Below, piece after piece: positions 63,849 through 64,000 of a stretch of DNA of 64,000 nt. Position 1 is the first letter of the stretch, and each line of letters starts with the position of its first letter. The translations under genes and the position numbers were made by a program. Source of the DNA: Globodera rostochiensis (lineage: Eukaryota > Nematoda > Chromadorea > Rhabditida > Heteroderidae); NCBI GenBank assembly GCA_018350325.1, contig JAEVLN010000006.1:2742693-2806692 (forward strand), in the 5' to 3' direction. Below the pieces are notes generated by a model that had not been told where the DNA came from, did no database searches, and worked only from the letters and a program-made list of their open reading frames with translations.

Positions 63849-64000
63849 CTATGATGACGATGATGATGTTGACGGGTTACCGAATGGCTGCTGGTGCTGT
63901 TGTTGCTGCAATGCCCAAAAAGTTTGTTGTTGTTGCTGCCGCCGAGGGACCATGTGCTGCTGCTGCCCCTGCTGGTGTTGAACAACATGTTGGCCAGCAA
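63849..64000 (-). CDS. C-terminus of a Gln-rich protein, partial
   Basis: The - strand frame that stays open from the window edge reads QHVVQHQQGQQQHMVP, then a Gln run, WALQQQQHQQPFGNPSTS and a Ser run, with stop TAG at 63,849-63,851. The other two frames give Asn/Ser- or Ala/Thr-rich products typical of frame-shifted CAG/CAA repeats. Poly-Gln tails are common in transcriptional regulators, but no domain is visible in this piece. Confidence 0.5.
   Translation of the reverse strand, partial: AGQHVVQHQQGQQQHMVPRRQQQQQTFWALQQQQHQQPFGNPSTSSSSS

Overview
The window looks like a repeat-rich eukaryotic contig, most likely from a nematode. A cyst- or root-knot-type plant parasite (Tylenchina) is my best guess, but no species marker is visible. 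Evidence is short AT-rich introns ending in TTTCAG/TTTTAG, a nematode-style secreted class-3 lipase, a receptor-type guanylate cyclase relic and several GC-AG introns. All genes were assembled by hand from exons in compatible phase; most long open frames here are repeat artefacts.

Layout. 0-5.4 kb: fold-back and terminal-inverted-repeat elements, two tRNA-like relics, one short secreted-protein gene (3.1-3.6 kb, -) and a 57-bp tandem repeat. 5.4-11.0 kb: a class-3 lipase gene (+) whose introns hold three minisatellites. 11-15 kb: a low-complexity candidate gene and a hAT-type MITE. 15-18 kb: a broken laminin-EGF fragment (-) and a three-exon gene of unknown function with one C-terminal membrane segment (-). 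19.5-23.8 kb: an EDEM-like GH47 gene (-) with twelve visible exons. 23.9-25.7 kb: nested fold-backs, one with a very GC-rich core. 26.9-30.4 kb: LETM1 (+), whose second exon resembles the SAM-binding exon of the rRNA dimethylase DIMT1. 30.7-39 kb: a partial unknown gene, fold-backs with short tandem repeats in their arms, and two small uncertain genes. 39.1-40.3 kb: a scrambled receptor guanylate cyclase, whose last exon runs straight into a 127-bp satellite (about 32 units to 44.3 kb; about 24 more at 47.4-50.5 kb, followed by a 5'-truncated LINE).

44.3-63.4 kb is a mosaic of duplicated pieces of VPS15/PIK3R4 (-): a WD40 end (copy A), a kinase-to-WD40 copy missing the late HEAT region (copy B), and a kinase-to-HEAT copy carrying a foreign block (copy C). 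Copy C abuts the first exons of DIMT1, which stop inside SAM motif I. The window ends in the Gln-rich C-terminus of another - strand gene.

The recognisable proteins are housekeeping: ER quality control (EDEM), mitochondrial ion exchange (LETM1), the PI3K-III/autophagy scaffold (VPS15), rRNA methylation (DIMT1), plus a secreted lipase. They do not form one pathway. The notable biology is structural: a satellite grown from an exon-intron junction, a hAT-MITE series with 8-bp target duplications including one filled/empty pair, fold-backs with repetitive arms, GC-AG introns, and exon shuffling between DIMT1, LETM1 and VPS15. Some of the VPS15 duplication may be haplotype or assembly artefact; base quality appears to fall near 43.7-44.3 kb.
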